From: Pseudisothecium myosuroides
Lineage: Eukaryota; Streptophyta; Bryopsida; Hypnales; Lembophyllaceae
Assembly (NCBI GenBank): GCA_951799445.1
Contig: OX637295.1
Location: 20,584,001 to 20,648,000, forward strand
Direction of reading: 5' to 3'
Length of the DNA stretch: 64,000 nucleotides
Every line of letters starts with the position of its first letter. Within the stretch, counting starts at the first letter, position 1. Of the stretch, positions 24,241 to 34,863 are shown in pieces. Position numbers and translations under genes: made by a program. The notes under the pieces are model-generated. The model saw nothing but the letters and a program-made list of their open reading frames with translations. It had not been told where the DNA came from and searched no databases.

Positions 24241-24987
24241 CCCCAAAATGTCCGAGGCACCAAATTTTGGTGTTAGCAATAATTTGGAGATAAAATAAAA
24301 CCTTAGTAAGTTATTATTTTTTGTAGTTCATATTTTTGAAAAATGCTTCTTGAAGTCTAGTTTAAGAATCAAAAATTCAATTTTCAAAACAAATGATTAT
24401 GATTTTTCTATTCAAGAATTTGTGCAAGGATGTCCATTGCAAATCTTGATTTTTTAGTGTCGAGGGCTCTTGGAAATGAGCCACAAATTCACTAGATCTT
24501 GGAAGAAAAATCACATTAGAAATTCATTTAAAAAACTTGTTGAGTAGATTTGGAGAGGCTGTAAATTGATTGGGGTTATACATGTTATGCCCTCTAATCT
24601 CATATTTTTTTGGTGACCAATTTTTTAGATTTGACTTGTGAAAAGAAGATTGAAAGACTTCAAATTCCTTTCACAATTTTAACACCCTCATGATCAAACA
24701 TTTTAATCTTTCAATCCACGTATAAGTGATCATATTGTTGTGTTTTCTTTTCCTACGTGATCTCTACCACGTCCGGTTTGAATTTGTATGGTTACAACTA
24801 AAAAAACATTGATACAACTTATCAAAATGTTGTCTTTTTTACAACTAAAAAAACATTGATACAACTTATCAAAATGTTGTCTTTTTTACAACTAAAAAAA
24901 AATTGATACAACTTATCAAAATGTTTTTTTTTTTTCAATTTAGAGCAAATTCCAAGAGGCTCAAAACAAGCCTTGGGCATTTAGGGG
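24241..24987. mobile_element. piggyBac-like MITE, 747 bp
   Basis: TTAA at 24237-24240 and 24988-24991. Ends CCCCAAAATGTCCGAGG and, inverted, CCCCTAAATGCCCAAGG match at 14 of 17. Non-coding interior with a small tandem array at 24792-24930. Confidence 0.85.
24792..24930 (+). repeat. 47-bp tandem repeat, three copies
   Basis: TTACAACTAAAAAAACATTG and CTTATCAAAATGTTGTC blocks repeat at about 24792, 24839 and 24886, inside the piggyBac-like MITE. Confidence 0.9.
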
Positions 24988-24991
24988 TTAA

Positions 24992-26559
24992 TAATAATTA
25001 ATTTTATATTCCTGACCCAAAAGGGCGGTCCGTCGGGCACTCGACCCCCGACGGACCCCCGACGTGAGGTTCACTTCACTTCACTTAACCGAAGGTCCCC
25101 ACTGAAGGTGTTCATCCACTCCCCTTCCTCCAGCTGGCATTTCTGGGCCCGCGGGCCGATGATTGGCTGCCCGACCCGACCCGACCCGACTGCCGGTCCG
25201 ATGGACTCCAGCTCGCTCGGTGCCTCGGTCCGTCTCACCGCCTGTCGTCAGTCCCTCGCCCTGCCTTGGGAAGGGGGTCGCTGCTTCATTCTCACCAACT
25301 CCCCCGCTTCTCGCCATCGCCAACCCAACCCTCACACTCCACAGCTTCTTATTATTCCATTCTCCTCTCTCCCCTTCTTCCTCTTCTTCCTCTCCCCGTT
25401 TTCCAAAGATCTCTACAACACTCTTCATCAGTAGTCTTCACCACATTGAGCGCAGCCAACATCAATCTAAACCTCATCACACCAGGCAGCTCGTCGCAAA
25501 CCAGGAAGGAAGCAAGCAAGCAAGCAAGCAAGCTCGTCAAACCAGATTGAATAGAGGTAGTGAGAGACCGCAAAACCAGAAATAAGGTAGAGATAGTACA
25601 GTAGTGAGATAGTCCGAGCTAGGCGAACGTAACTTACAAACTAAGTTATTGATCGAGGATGACGAGAGAGAGAGACCGAGATTCCTGCTTCTAGTTTGAG
25701 TTTTAAATTTTTATTTTTTATATATTCAGTTTTGAGAGTTTTTTAATATTCAGTTTTGAGTGATTTATTGTGCGCTTTGTGTGCGTTTTTCAAGGTGCTT
25801 TTTTAATTTTAATTTTAATTTTTTTTTTTGGTTTTTATTTTTTAAGAAGCTTCGACCAACGTTGCTGCGCTTGCTGTTCTGTTCAGTGCGCGATCGCGGA
25901 AAAAAGGAGAACCGATAATTTTTATTTTTGCTCAGTCCCGTGAGTGGATCCGACGGAAGTCGCGAGTTTTTTTGGAGTGAAATCTTAGGTTCTTCGGGCG
26001 CGGTTCCCGAGGTGCGGAGTCATTTCCGAGAACGAGTTGGTAGCGGATTTTTATTTCTATTTTTTTTCGTTTTTTTTCGATTTTTCGTTATTTGAATTTT
26101 TTTTGGTTCGGGTTTTGAGTGAGTTTTGAGGAGTTTCGGTAGGTATTGTGTATTTGTGTGTGTTTTTCTTATTTTTGTAGTGTCGTTGATGAGTGAGGTT
26201 TTGAGTGTTGATGCGTTTCGAAATTCGTCCTTGGAGGTTCCGGAAATTGAATCGTTTTGAGGTACACGTGCAGGGATCGTTTAATTTTTCGAGTTCCGGA
26301 GAGGGAAGGGGTTACGGGATCAGATTCAATACCAGATTGCGCTTCGGCGGCATTCACAATCACTGAAAGGAGTATTTAGAAATTTGTAGGTGAATGCAAA
26401 AGCGCCTCGCATTTGTGGACGGCGAAGGGGGAGAATTTTGCGAACACAGCTTTAGATTGGAGAGCCTGTTAATCGGTAGCAGCAACAGAGTGTGCGTTTT
26501 CCCGAATCTTAGGGTTTGAGGGATTCCGACCTTGGATGTCACGAACTTTTGAGAGAGGG
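24992..26559 (+). promoter_or_regulatory. GC-rich promoter and long leader region of the O-fucosyltransferase gene
   Basis: Composition changes sharply from AT-rich spacer to GC-rich at about 25020. It contains a perfect 11-bp inverted repeat GGTCCGTCGGG (25027-25037 against 25047-25057), a CCCGA run at about 25170-25190, a pyrimidine-rich tract near 25350-25400, a GCAA microsatellite at about 25512-25533 and a GA run near 25665. No clear TATA box. Open frames on both strands here lack domains. The transcription start is not determinable. Confidence 0.5.
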
Positions 26560-26940
26560 AGAGTGCGTTTGTAGGATCCCGAGGGGGAATGTGAAGAGGA
26601 AGTGCTCGAGGTACGATTGTTGTGTCTCCAAACGCGAGGAGGGATCCTGCATGTGAAGCTTAAGTCCGCGAGGTGCGATTGTTGTGTTTCCAAAGGCGAT
26701 AAGCGATCCCGACTGTGAAGCTTTTGTGCTCGAGTGCCGATTGTTGTATTTCCAAAGGCGAGGATTGATCCCGACTGTGAAGCTGTAGTCTGCTTGGTGC
26801 GATTGTTGTGTTTCCAACGGCGATAAGGGATCCCGAATGTGAAGCTGAAGCCCGCTGGGTGCGATTGTTGTATTTTCGAAGACAATAAGGAATCCCGAAT
26901 GTAAACCTTTCGTGCGCTCGGTGCGATTGTAGTGACTCCC
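26560..26940 (+). repeat. 62-bp minisatellite in the 5' leader
   Basis: GTGAAG-type unit starts at 26591, 26653, 26715, 26777, 26839 and 26901, exactly 62 bp apart, with GTGCGATTGTTGT and GGGATCCCGAATGTGAAGC-like cores. A partial unit precedes the first. It ends about 55 bp before the start codon. Open frames across it on the minus strand are repeat by-products. Confidence 0.92.
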
Positions 26941-26952
26941 GTGCATTGACAG

Positions 26953-26991
26953 ATGGGCGACGACGGCGACGTGTTGAACGGCATCCGCTGA
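26953..26991 (+). promoter_or_regulatory. 12-codon upstream ORF ending 3 nt before the main ATG
   Basis: ATG at 26953 reads MGDDGDVLNGIR then TGA at 26989-26991. The main ATG is at 26995, in the same frame. Such a tightly placed uORF could permit reinitiation or lower translation. Alternatively the stop is allelic or an error and the real protein starts at 26953. Confidence 0.5.
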
Positions 26992-26994
26992 GTG

Positions 26995-29900
26995 ATGCAG
27001 AACGGCAAAGATCATGTGTTCCTCGGCCACCGCCCTTCGCCGGACCGCAATGGCCACACCAACTGTCACAGCAGCCACAGCAGCCATGTCGTGGTGGGCG
27101 CTTCCTCCCCGCCGGCTGCTTCTCACTCCTCCCCGGCTTCCTCCCCGCGTCTCCGCGGCAGCGGGCGCTCGCTCGGTCGTTCCGGCAAGGCCCGCTACGG
27201 CTCCCCTTTCTTCAGAGGAGGAAGGGGCGGCAACCCTAACGCCACGTTCTTGCAGAGGCTCACACTTCTGCTGCTCTCGTTCTTCTTCCGGCGGCACCGG
27301 GTGTTGTTGCTAGTGCCGTTCGTGTATGTGACGGGGATGATGGTTTACATGGGGGGAGACATCTCCATGCCGTATGAGTTTCCGCCGTTTCCAGGGAGGT
27401 ATCGGGCGGGGTCGGTGTATAGGAGTGATCAGGTGTTTGAGGAGTTGTGGCCGGTGATGGAGAGTGCAGAGGCGGCGTCGCATGGGGTGAGCCTTGCAAA
27501 TCGTTACCTTGCTTCTTCTACTGGAAGTGAGGGGTAGCATTCAGGTGTCTGCTTGCTCGAATTTCGTTTCTGTTGTGTTGGTTGCAATTGCGGGTTGGCA
27601 TTCGGTAGCCTGCTTGCTGGAATTCCTTCACTCTTGTGTTGATTGCAAGTGCAGGTGAACATTCGGTAGCCTGCTTGGTTGAATTCCTACACTCTTGTGT
27701 TGATTGCAAACGAGTGTTAACTTTCAGTAGTCTGCTTGGTTGAATTCTGTTCTCTTGTATTTTTTGCGAATGCAGGTCACCAGACAGTAGCTTTCTTGCT
27801 GGAATTTCTAATCTCTTGTGTTGATTGTGAACGATTGTGAACGATTGTAGCTTGTTTGCTTGAATTCGTGTACTGCTGTCTTGTCTGCAAGTACCGGGTC
27901 GACGTTCAGTAGCTTGGTTACGTGAATATCTAAATTGTGAAACCTTTATGAAACTGCACCTGGTTCTCCTTTAGGACTCCTGCAAGGCCCTCAATTCATT
28001 GCCTTGAGGCAAGAGCCTGCTCGAGGTTTTATATTGAGAGACCTGTATGAAACGACTTCATGATCTTGATTTTTCTCTAGGATTTCTTCAAGGCACTCTT
28101 ACCCACCCTTCTCTCTGGCACTGTTTCTACTAATTGCAAATGAGTGTCAACTTGCAGTAGCCTGCTTGTTTGACTTCCTAGATTGAGAAGCCTATCCCAT
28201 GTTCTTGATATTCCTTTAGGACTCACGGAAGGCAATCATTCAATAGCCTTCAGAGCTTGATTGCGGGAATTCCTATCATGAGAAACCTGTATGGAACTAT
28301 CCTATGTTTCCTGCAAACGAGCGTCCTTTCTCTTCAGCATCCATTGGCCTGCTTGCTTGAAATTCCTATACCGAGAAGCCTGTACGAAACTGCGCCACGT
28401 CGCTGATCATAAAATTGGTTGTGGAATTGTGTGCAGGTGGAGTTCGGGGCTCTGAATGAGGCCACAGGAGGGACTCATGGACGGCAGGTGTTGTCTGTTT
28501 GGGAGTACCCTAAAGAGGGTGGAGGTTTTACACCTTGCTTGAATTCCGTCAACCATGACTCAGGTAACAGATACAAAGCCACTGTGGTTGTAGTGGTTTG
28601 TCTCATTGGTTGCTTGTAGACCACCTTCTTTGCGAATTCTATTTTGTGCACAGGAGATACTTTTTTCCCTCCTCCAAGTTCTCCTTTCTGTTCTTGCCAT
28701 TTGAGTTCCATCATATTCTTACCTCACTCTCAATGGTCACATAAGCCTATACACGATTTCTATGGTCTTCCAATTGACTCAAGAACGTTGTGAAACCTCG
28801 CTTTTCCCACTAAAACGTGCTCTTGGACTGTAGGATTGCCGGAGTCGAATGGATTCATACTCGTAGAGGCAAACGGGGGTTTGAATCAACAGCGCTCCAC
28901 AGTGAGTGAATGACCATCTTCGTCACCTGGATTTTAAAGAGCACAAATTTGGGTAGAATTAAAGCTGGATACTGTTTTGTGTGCATCGTGAGGGTGACGT
29001 TTTCTGATTGCGGGTATTCTTGTACATGTCTGTTTTTTAATATCATTCCCTGGGAGTGCAGATATGTAATGCTGTTGCCGTTGCAAAGCTCATGAACGCC
29101 ACTCTCATTATACCCCACTTTCATCTCAACAGCGTGTGGAAAGACCCTAGGTTTGGATTTCGTGACTTTCTCAGAAAATTTTCTATGTTCTTTCGGCATA
29201 ATCTATGTGCAAGACAAGTGTTAGTTTGAGGAGCGGTTGGAAAGAAGTGAAATGCAGATGCTCATACTTGTTCTTGTGTTTTTCAGCCGTTTTGGGGATA
29301 TCTTTGATGAAGAGTTCTTCATTGAATCTCTATCCAATCAAGTGAGAATCATGCGGGAATTACCTCAGGAAGTGAGGAGCCGATATGACAATACTAGCAT
29401 GATCTACAAGGTTCCCAAAGTGAAAGCGTGGTCACTGCCCCGTTTTTACTTGGAAACTGCTCTTCCTGAGCTCCGAAAACGGGGGTACGTGTGCAGAATA
29501 ACTCTGAGCTTATAATATAAGGTTCACTTTGGAAGCTAACAGTTGATTCTAGTAACTTCGAATCATATTTCTATTGTTCGAAAATGTAGGGTATGATCTC
29601 TTCTTGCTATTGCGATTGGTACATTTGTTGCCTTTCTTGGAGCTTCCTAAATGAACTATTTCAACTCCTATGGATATGGAAGTGGCACTTTTGGCCATTT
29701 GGGCACTTGGGGGATAAATACGTTAATACCATTAATAGCATTCACAGGGAATTCGTCATGAGCATTGAGAATCTGCCATATCGTCTTCATGTGCTGTCAT
29801 TAACTATCATTTGGGACTATTGCAGGGTTATCAGATTTTCTCCTTTCGCTAACCGCCTGGCGTATGATGGGATTCCGAAGAGAATCCAGAAATTGAGGTG

Positions 29901-32830
29901 CTACACCAATTTTGAAGCCCTGCGTTTTGCCCCTCCCATTGCGGAGATGAGCAAAATATTAGTTAATCGAATGAAAGGCAAGAGTGCAAGTTCCAATGGC
30001 AATTATGTCTCTATTCATCTGCGGTTTGAAGAGGTATGTATGCTGGCTTGTTCTGGTTATACTCTCATTAGATAGTCTCATATGAAATTAAACTTGCTCC
30101 CTTCAGGGTTGTGCGTTGGTGTTAGTTTAACCCCTAACTGCTCCAAAGTCCATATTCTGTAGCCTATATTCTGGATAATGAACAAAGTGGTTTAGGGGTG
30201 ATGTTTAATCTAAGTAATCTCGTCATCCAAAGAAATGCTTGAATCTTTAGAAAATCACACTTTCTTTATGAGCAGTTCGATGAAATTGAGGTGAATGATA
30301 TGTTCTTACAAAGTCATAAGCATAAAAGGGTGCGGGCGTGCAAGGGTTAACAATGGAGATGGTATTGATTTGTGTGCGAATCAGGATATGGTGGCGTTCT
30401 CTCAGTGCGTCTATGAAGGTGATGAAGCAGAAAAAACTCGGCTGGACAATGCTCGTGAGAAATCGTGGCGTGGCAAATTCAACCGCACAGGCCGTGTCAA
30501 CTTATCACCGGATGACATTAGGAGGGATGGCAAGTGTCCTCTGACTCCTGTGGAGGTACGCAGTTCATCCTAAGTGCTCGAACTAAAGAAAGTAATGTCA
30601 CTTCTAAAAAGTCGTAGTAAGTAATTGTAACTCCTCCAAGAAATATATATCATTGCTTTATGTTGAATTTTCTTTCTTTTTTTCCACTGATATACTACAT
30701 GACTCTTCTTGACGCTTCCTTACTTGAATATTACGTATTCATCCTGTTCAGCGACGTGAAACAATTTTATTTTAACAAGTGTCAAATCGCAAAATAAAGT
30801 CCCCTTTACTGATTTATCCTATTAGTGCTCGTGACTAAAATCTACAAAGTTCGCACTGTTCGTGATAACATTTAAATTAGTGCATGCTGAAATATAACTG
30901 CATGTAGTTCATCACATGATTTAATTCAGCTCCTCGAGATATGATACGGTCGCTATTGGCCATTTGGCACTTAGGGTTTAGGCATTTAGGGTTTAACAGG
31001 TATTAGTTAGAAGGCCAAGTCTGAGTGTGTTTGTGTGCTTGTTGCTCACAGGTGGGAATGATGCTCCGAGGGATGGGGTTCCGAAACACTACACCCATCT
31101 ATCTAGCAGCTGGCAAAATTTATAAAGGGGAGGAGAGTATGGGGCCCCTCCGAAGAATGTTTCCTTACCTTCAAACGAAAGAAACTCTTTTAACATCAGA
31201 GGAGTTGCATCAATTCAAGGTGAAGTAGTAACAGCTTCTACACCTCACAAACCCCCCACTTTCTGTTTTAGAGCCTATTTAAGGTAATGGGACCTAGAAT
31301 CACGCCTTGAAAATAATACTTTCTGTAAATTTTAGGTGGCGATTTTGGATGCACATACCTTAGCTAGCCTCCCAGTTTGTCACAGGACACACAGGGTGTA
31401 TTATTTGATTTCACAGAAATCATATTGTTGTATTGTAGGTAACCCATGCCTGTGGAACATGTGTTATTTGGATACACAGGAGTCTTATTGGTGTGATGTA
31501 GGGAACCCTTGCCCGTGGAACATGTATTTGCGTACCGTATGAATAAGTTATGAATTTCTGTAGTAGGAGTCGATCACGAGCCTAGATTACCCTTTAAATA
31601 TAAGGTATCCCCTGGACGCAACTTTGACTCTGATAATATCTTTGAATTCTGTTTCATTTCCTAAAAGTCAACTGTTTGGATAGCACCTGCATCATGAGAG
31701 GTTGACTTTTGGGTACACGGGAAAGTCAATGAGTTCCCTACCTAAAATAAGGATGGTTTGGTTCCCCTGATTTCCTGATAAGCCTTCTGATAAGGGTTCT
31801 GGAAAGGGTACATGGACTGACGGGAGCCTTTTTCCTTCTATGCTTGTATGCAGGGCTTTTCATCGCGGTTAGCAGCCATTGACTACACTGTGTGCCTCCA
31901 CAGTGAGGTGTTTGTGACCACCCAAGGGGGCAATTTTCCACAGATATTAATGGGGCATCGCCGCTTTCTTAACAAGGGCCACTCGAAGACGATTAACCCG
32001 GACAAGCGACGGCTTGTCTTACTACTTGATAATCCCCACATTGAGTAAGCCACCCAGCAAATGAAAGACTGTGCCCTGAAGAAGATGCCGTATTGATGAC
32101 TGGTTTTAGGGTTTGGGATTCTTGATGCTTTTAGGAAGAACCTGTTTAGGGTTTGAGAGAGGGTTATGCTTTTGCTGTTGGTGATTCGGTTTTGAATCTG
32201 TTTTAGTGTCTGAGAAGAAGGTTATTTGATACTCTCAGAGAGAATCTGTTTTTTGGGTTTGAGAGGAGGGTCCTGCTTTTGTTATTCGTCTGTTTTAGGG
32301 TTTGAGAGGAGAGAAATGTTTTTCTCATTGCTGATGGGTTTTGTGTCTCTAGGTTTTGAGAGGAAGATTGGGCTTTTGGTATTTGTGTTTCGTTTTGTAT
32401 CTATTTAGGATTTGACAGGAGGGTGTTGGTTTTGTTATTGGTGATTGGTTTTGTATCTGCCTTAGAGAGGAGGTTTATGATTTGATTATTGGTGCTTTTG
32501 TTGTATACCTGTTCTAGGGTTAGCGAAGAGGGTTGTCTTTGGTTATTGATGCATTTTGTGTATCACTTTTGGGGTGTGAAAGAAAGGAGTGATATGATAT
32601 TGTTATTGATGTTTTTCTGTCTGGTCCATTCATTCAGGTGGGAGGTTTTCCGGAAAAGCCTGGAGGACATGCGAAGACACAGCGATTTCAAGGGCCTGCA
32701 ACCACGGAAAGCGCTGCCGGTGAAGAAGTCCCAGTTCTACACTATCCCACCCAAAGCGTCGCTGTATACATTTCCTGCCCCCGAATGCATGTGTGCGGAG
32801 CCTGCCAACCCAGGGAAGTTAGACCAATGA
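26995..32830 (+). CDS. Plant O-fucosyltransferase-family protein (type II Golgi membrane)
   Basis: Ten exons with GT-AG junctions that keep frame throughout: 26995-27486, 28437-28563, 28834-28901, 29062-29150, 29287-29484, 29826-30033, 30385-30555, 31052-31219, 31854-32044 and 32638-32830, giving 634 residues. Residues 1-100 are Ser/Gly/His-rich cytosolic sequence; about 103-121 is a single membrane segment ([19 protein letters not shown]), as in type II Golgi enzymes. The catalytic domain follows: [29 protein letters not shown] (about 387-400, with the conserved HxR), [16 protein letters not shown] (from about 529), [11 protein letters not shown], and the terminal PECMC. Plant members of this large family fucosylate or rhamnosylate proteins or wall glycans; acceptor and exact clade are not readable here. 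Long GC-rich leader, in-frame uORF and tandem arrays in leader and introns. Start chosen as the first ATG in frame after the uORF stop. Confidence 0.92.
27538..27930 (+). repeat. 61-bp minisatellite in intron 1
   Basis: The CTGCTTGCT-like core recurs at 27549, 27610, 27671, 27732, 27791, 27851 and 27912. Units share AGTAGCCTGCTTG, GAATTC and CTCTTGTGTTGATTGCAA. Decayed copies continue to about 28380. Sequence is unrelated to the leader array. Confidence 0.9.
30131..30346. mobile_element. Probable short piggyBac-like MITE in intron 6
   Basis: TTAA at 30127-30130 and 30347-30350. Left end CCCCTAACTGCTCC; right end inverted CCCTTGCACGCCC. 216 bp, ending 38 nt before the exon 7 acceptor. Right-terminus similarity is modest, so the call rests on both TTAA sites and the left end. 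Confidence 0.55.
31398..31524 (+). repeat. 63-bp direct duplication in intron 8
   Basis: Two units starting at 31398 and 31461, sharing TTATTTG, TATTG(T/G)TG-like, GTAGG, AACCC and GTGGAACAT blocks. Confidence 0.8.
32100..32575 (+). repeat. Degenerate tandem array (about 43-58 bp) in intron 9
   Basis: GGGTTTGAGAGGAGGG-like cores occur at about 32109, 32152, 32209, 32257, 32300, 32354, 32411, 32461 and 32519, separated by T-rich TTTTGTTATTGGTG sequence. Most of the intron is this array. Confidence 0.8.
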
Positions 32831-33075
32831 ATGAAAATGCACCCCATTCTATTCTTTTTCATTCCGTGAGCGCCATTATTAGGAGTAGACAACCAACCAA
32901 CCCCTTTCATAAAATTCATGTGTGGGTAAAGAGCCCCTCTTACTGTAATTTATCAAGCCTATCATTCTTTCGAGTCTTTGTAAGTATGGTACTAGTTCGT
33001 GATGACCCACCCCCAAGGCTGAGTTTGCCTGCTTAATTATTAGGAGCTTTTAGCCTCGGTTAACCCCCAGGTTTC

Positions 33076-33081
33076 AATAAA
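33076..33081 (+). terminator. AATAAA poly(A) signal candidate of the O-fucosyltransferase gene
   Basis: AATAAA about 245 nt past the stop codon, in T-rich context. Confidence 0.45.
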
Positions 33082-33099
33082 TTTTGATTGAAAGCGGAT

Positions 33100-33931
33100 T
33101 AGATTAGTCTCCAGCATTGATGCAAGCCGTCTATCTCCCTGGATGGCTCTCTGTATTAATGGTGAATAGTGTTGAATGATTGTAAACGATGAGAATAGTT
33201 TAGGCTGTTGGCCTTGTAACTGTACACACATGGATCTCCCAGGTATGCCAAGGTTTCTGAGTCTGCAATCTTCCTTAACTTTGGCTGGTTTGGGGATGTA
33301 ATTGCTTTACAGTTTATTCAATCAATGCAAGATGCACTAATTGTTTTATATTGCATTTTTCTACTAGAAATCATTGTATTTCTATTTGTTTAGTGGCTAC
33401 TGGGAGGTGAAAAGAGTACCTTCTTTGCCCTGTAGTCATTAAAACTTTGGAATATTTTATTTTAGTGGAAAATTGCAATATGAAGCAATTGAATGAACTT
33501 GACTAAGGCCTGCATTGATATCCCAAGTGCAATGGCTTCTGTGCAGTGGAAGTTCTATACGAATTTTGTTTTTCAATTCATGGTGTGCTTTATTCCATAT
33601 GGCCTATGCTGCTCCCTCTTCTCGTTTTAGTCAATTTTTATGTTTTACAAGTAACAACAAGAAATTTGCAATTTTGCAATTTTGAAGCATTGTTGAGGCT
33701 GTGAAGGGCTTACTGAGCTTATAATGAATTGATTATTTGAATATGGATATGGAATGGATGAATTATATCCAAGTATGTTGTAAATGTGTTTTTGTTGTCT
33801 ATTCCTTTCTCATTTGCCTAGCTTGGTCACTTATTAGTGCTTCGTGACTTTTGGTCAAGGTTTTGAATTCCTTCATGTATAGAAGGAAAGCAAAGAAAAA
33901 CTTGTAGAAATATAAGTCTTGTGTTATTTCT
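33100..33931. other. 3' flank of the O-fucosyltransferase gene, no further gene
   Basis: Moderately AT-rich. No domain-bearing frame, RNA or clean element end seen. Confidence 0.4.
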
Positions 33932-33935
33932 TTAA

Positions 33936-34859
33936 CCCCTAAAGGCCCAAGGCCTTTTTTCTGCCAAAAAAAACTGTCATTTCTATAGCAAGGAGTAAAA
34001 AAAATTGAAAAATGTTTTTTTTGCACATCTAACCTTAGGATCTTACACCTAACTAGTATGAGAATGTGTAGAAAAAATTTCAAAATTTTTGACCGCTTAG
34101 ATTGCAAGATATCTGCGTTTAAAGTGGAAAAAACAAGTATTTCAGCACATTGCGAGACTGGATTTTTTGACTTTGAACATTTTTAACTTAAAATTTTTGC
34201 ACTACAAAGTTTTGTGCTTCAAAACTTTATAGTGGAGAATTGAGTTGAGAGTCTAGGGAAAAAAATATATATTCAAAAAAACTTAATTATCATTCCTAAA
34301 AAAATTGTTAAGTAGAAGTAGGTACGAGATAGAAGGAAAATCTAAAATATTAATATATTTTAGATGGAATTAAAATACACTAATCCCAATGGTGAGATTG
34401 TTCTAGCAAGTAAACTAAACCATGAGATTTTACTTTTTTTGAAAAATTGCAAAAATAGCATTCAGAAATGAATCCTACAAGTTATTTTTTTCAAGGAGAT
34501 GCTCTAACTACCCGAAAAACAAGAATGTCCATAACTTTCTCATAACAAATCCAACTGAAATGAATCAAAGCTTTCCAGATAGACAAAAATATAATCTACA
34601 AGAAAAAAAATATTAAAAAAAAAATATTAAATTTTTGCCAATTTTCTTTTGCTGCCCGGGCTACCCGTCCCCTGTTTTGAGCTTATTTGGTCATAATTGT
34701 TGTTTCCGGGCACCGATCGTGAAAAAATTATGTCCCCATGTAGGCCTTCTCATTCTCCACCTCCATTAAATTTTTCAAAAAATATTACAAACGTGGTTGC
34801 AAAAAGGTACATGACCAAAATCGCATTTGTCCCCCGAAGGGACAATGGGCTTTTAGGGG
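33936..34859 (+). mobile_element. Best-preserved piggyBac-like MITE of the 0.9-kb family
   Basis: TTAA at 33932-33935 and 34860-34863. Ends CCCCTAAAGGCCCA and, inverted, CCCCTAAAAGCCCA match at 13 of 14. Just inside, AACCTTAGGATCTTACAC and ATTTTTGACCGCTTAGATTG parallel AACCGTTGGATCTTGTGT and ATTTGACCGTACGGATCT near the left end of the 6.76-kb element, so the two share subterminal sequence. 924 bp, no transposase frame. Confidence 0.9.
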
Positions 34860-34863
34860 TTAA

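Noticed and set aside
25108..25585. Overlapping frames near the O-fucosyltransferase promoter
   Set aside because: Frames on both strands arise from GC- and CT-rich composition; no domain and no splice to the gene that preserves a known N-terminus.
26591..26940. CRISPR-like regular repeat
   Set aside because: The whole 62-bp unit is repeated with no unique spacers, in a eukaryotic leader; it is a minisatellite.
26469..27297. Minus-strand frames of 179 and 252 codons
   Set aside because: They run across the 62-bp array and antisense to the first O-fucosyltransferase exon; the internal repetition comes from the array.
33063..33071. TTAACCCCC near the O-fucosyltransferase 3' end as a piggyBac-like left end
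   Set aside because: No matching right end with TTAA within 1 kb other than that of the separate element starting at 33936.
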